The translations under genes were made by a program, and so were the position numbers. Shown in pieces: positions 62,845 through 64,000 of a DNA stretch of 64,000 nucleotides. Under the pieces are notes generated by a model. That model had not been told where the DNA came from, searched no databases, and was given only the letters and a program-made list of their open reading frames with translations. Origin of the DNA: Valencia hispanica (Eukaryota > Chordata > Actinopteri > Cyprinodontiformes > Valenciidae); the NCBI GenBank assembly GCA_963556495.2, contig OY747709.1, positions 14,152,400 to 14,216,399 of the forward strand, written 5' to 3'. Position 1 is the stretch's first letter, and every line of letters starts with the position of its first letter.

Positions 62845-63411
62845 AGCCTCGTTTCCACAGAGCTGAACGCTGCGGCTTGGTCCGGTCCGGTCCGCTACTG
62901 CGTAATTCTGACTTTTCATGGGAGCCTACTGAACTCTCCTTGACCTCTACCCTGAACGCTTGCGTGGCGTCATACTGGAGGGACGAGGAAGTGGGTGACA
63001 CGTGAAAAACACAGAAGAAGAGGAAGAAACAAAAACAATGGAGTCCATCCAGCAGCTCATGGTTGTCTTTCTTGCTTTTTGGTTTTTATTTATACACAAA
63101 TACGACCGCTGTGTTTAATAAAAGGCTCCGTGCGGTGTTGTCCTTACTACGTGAATGTACTGGACCGAGGGCCGGTGTGTAAAGTTGTCACGGGTTGATG
63201 TTTAAACTTACTGCAGTGTTTATGAGTTCACCCAATCAACGGACTGTTATGTGACGCCAGTAGCTCCGCCCTAACCGTATCGGACCATTGTCCTGTGGAC
63301 CTACACCTGAAGGGGGACCATTAATGGACCGGTACAGGCCTGCTGTATGGGCTGCTTGTACAATGGAAACAGACAAAAAGACGGACCGGACCGCTCAGTG
63401 GAAACGAGCCA
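62845..63411. mobile_element. MITE, PIF/Harbinger-like, TAA target duplication
   Basis: The 567-bp element has ends AGCCTCGTTTCCACAGAGC and the complement of TGGCTCGTTTCCACTGAGC, with GGTCCGGTCC sub-terminal on both sides. Flanked by TAA at 62842-62844 and 63412-63414, a 3-bp TWA-type duplication as in Harbinger elements. No transposase frame inside. Confidence 0.82.
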
Positions 63412-64000
63412 TAATACAATTTGCAGCTTTGGAAGTAGTGAAAATGTTTTCCTTTTACTACAGTAAGGCACTAAATTTTTCATACACTTGGTTGATTTAG
63501 ATATAGAACGGTTTTCTTTCAACCAAGAAGTTTGTTTCTGTTAGAAAACGATTCGGTCATCTCCCCCAAAGTCAAAGTTGATATACACTTGGTATCATTT
63601 AAGGAAAAAAAGCAAAGATCAATTACACCCATTTTATAAATTGGTCACCTGCCTCTACTGGCAAATTTTTGACGACCTATCATTGGTGATGACCGCCGAG
63701 TCTTTAGGTTCCGCCACAGATTCAAGTCGGTACTCTGCCTGGGCCGCCCTAACATGTTAACCTATATTAGAAAGATTAATTTAAATTTACATCTGCCAGG
63801 CATATGAACAATTCTGGGCTCATCTGTGGTTCCAAGTTAAACTGCTTTTAATAATCCAACTGTTGCATTTAATATAATTATTTAGAGGTTTTCAGTGCCA
63901 CCTTCAGTACATACAATGTCTTGTAAAAAATATTAATACGATCATGAGCTCCCCCCCCCCCCATGTTCTCATGAAAAGAAAACTTCATTGAATCTGATCA
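63412..64000. other. noncoding; poly-C at 63950-63962
   Basis: No supported feature apart from the C run. Confidence 0.4.

Overview
The window is vertebrate nuclear DNA, almost certainly from a teleost fish. It is AT-rich, has large introns with GT-AG splice sites, and is packed with fish-type repeats: Tc1/mariner, hAT and PIF/Harbinger elements and their MITEs, L2/Rex1-like LINEs, and a tRNA-derived SINE. There are no operons, CRISPR arrays, phage genes or bacterial features.

The one confidently identified host gene is the vitamin D receptor, on the minus strand and incomplete. Six coding exons lie between 23968 and position 1. They encode the start codon, both zinc fingers, the hinge, and the ligand-binding domain through the conserved DVTK stretch; 297 codons are visible. 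Exon lengths of 131, 185 and an inferred 152 bp and all visible splice phases agree with the vertebrate VDR gene. The hinge resembles my recollection of teleost Vdra, so I favour vdra over vdrb. The C-terminal third of the ligand-binding domain lies beyond position 1.

Introns 152-23820: the 7.4-kb intron between the last two visible coding exons is a graveyard of THAP, hAT, REL-endonuclease retrotransposon and Tc1 remnants. The next introns hold a Tc1 element with intact ends (9636-10909), two decayed Tc1 copies, a LINE 3' fragment, an 81-bp near-perfect fold-back (17076-17257) and a hAT MITE only about 43 bp from the splice donor of the zinc-finger-1 exon.

Region 23969-64000 is upstream of the vdr start codon. 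It probably contains vdr 5' noncoding exons and regulatory DNA, but none can be placed from sequence alone. I see no second complete host gene. Recognisable content is mobile: two MITEs with Harbinger-like features (25263-25799, 62845-63411), hAT elements with visible target duplications (30741-31576, 38725-39651), a ZBED-type hAT pseudogene broken by an insertion (42490-43970), a TTAA-flanked fold-back MITE nested in a Tc1 copy (48040-49104) and a nearly complete but frameshifted LINE (52290-55171).

A few exon-like open frames (16895-17180 plus; 31993-32158 minus; 47196-47600 minus; 36038-36192 plus) are not recognised. They are the best places to look for something undescribed. I did not find convincing evidence of a novel multi-gene system.
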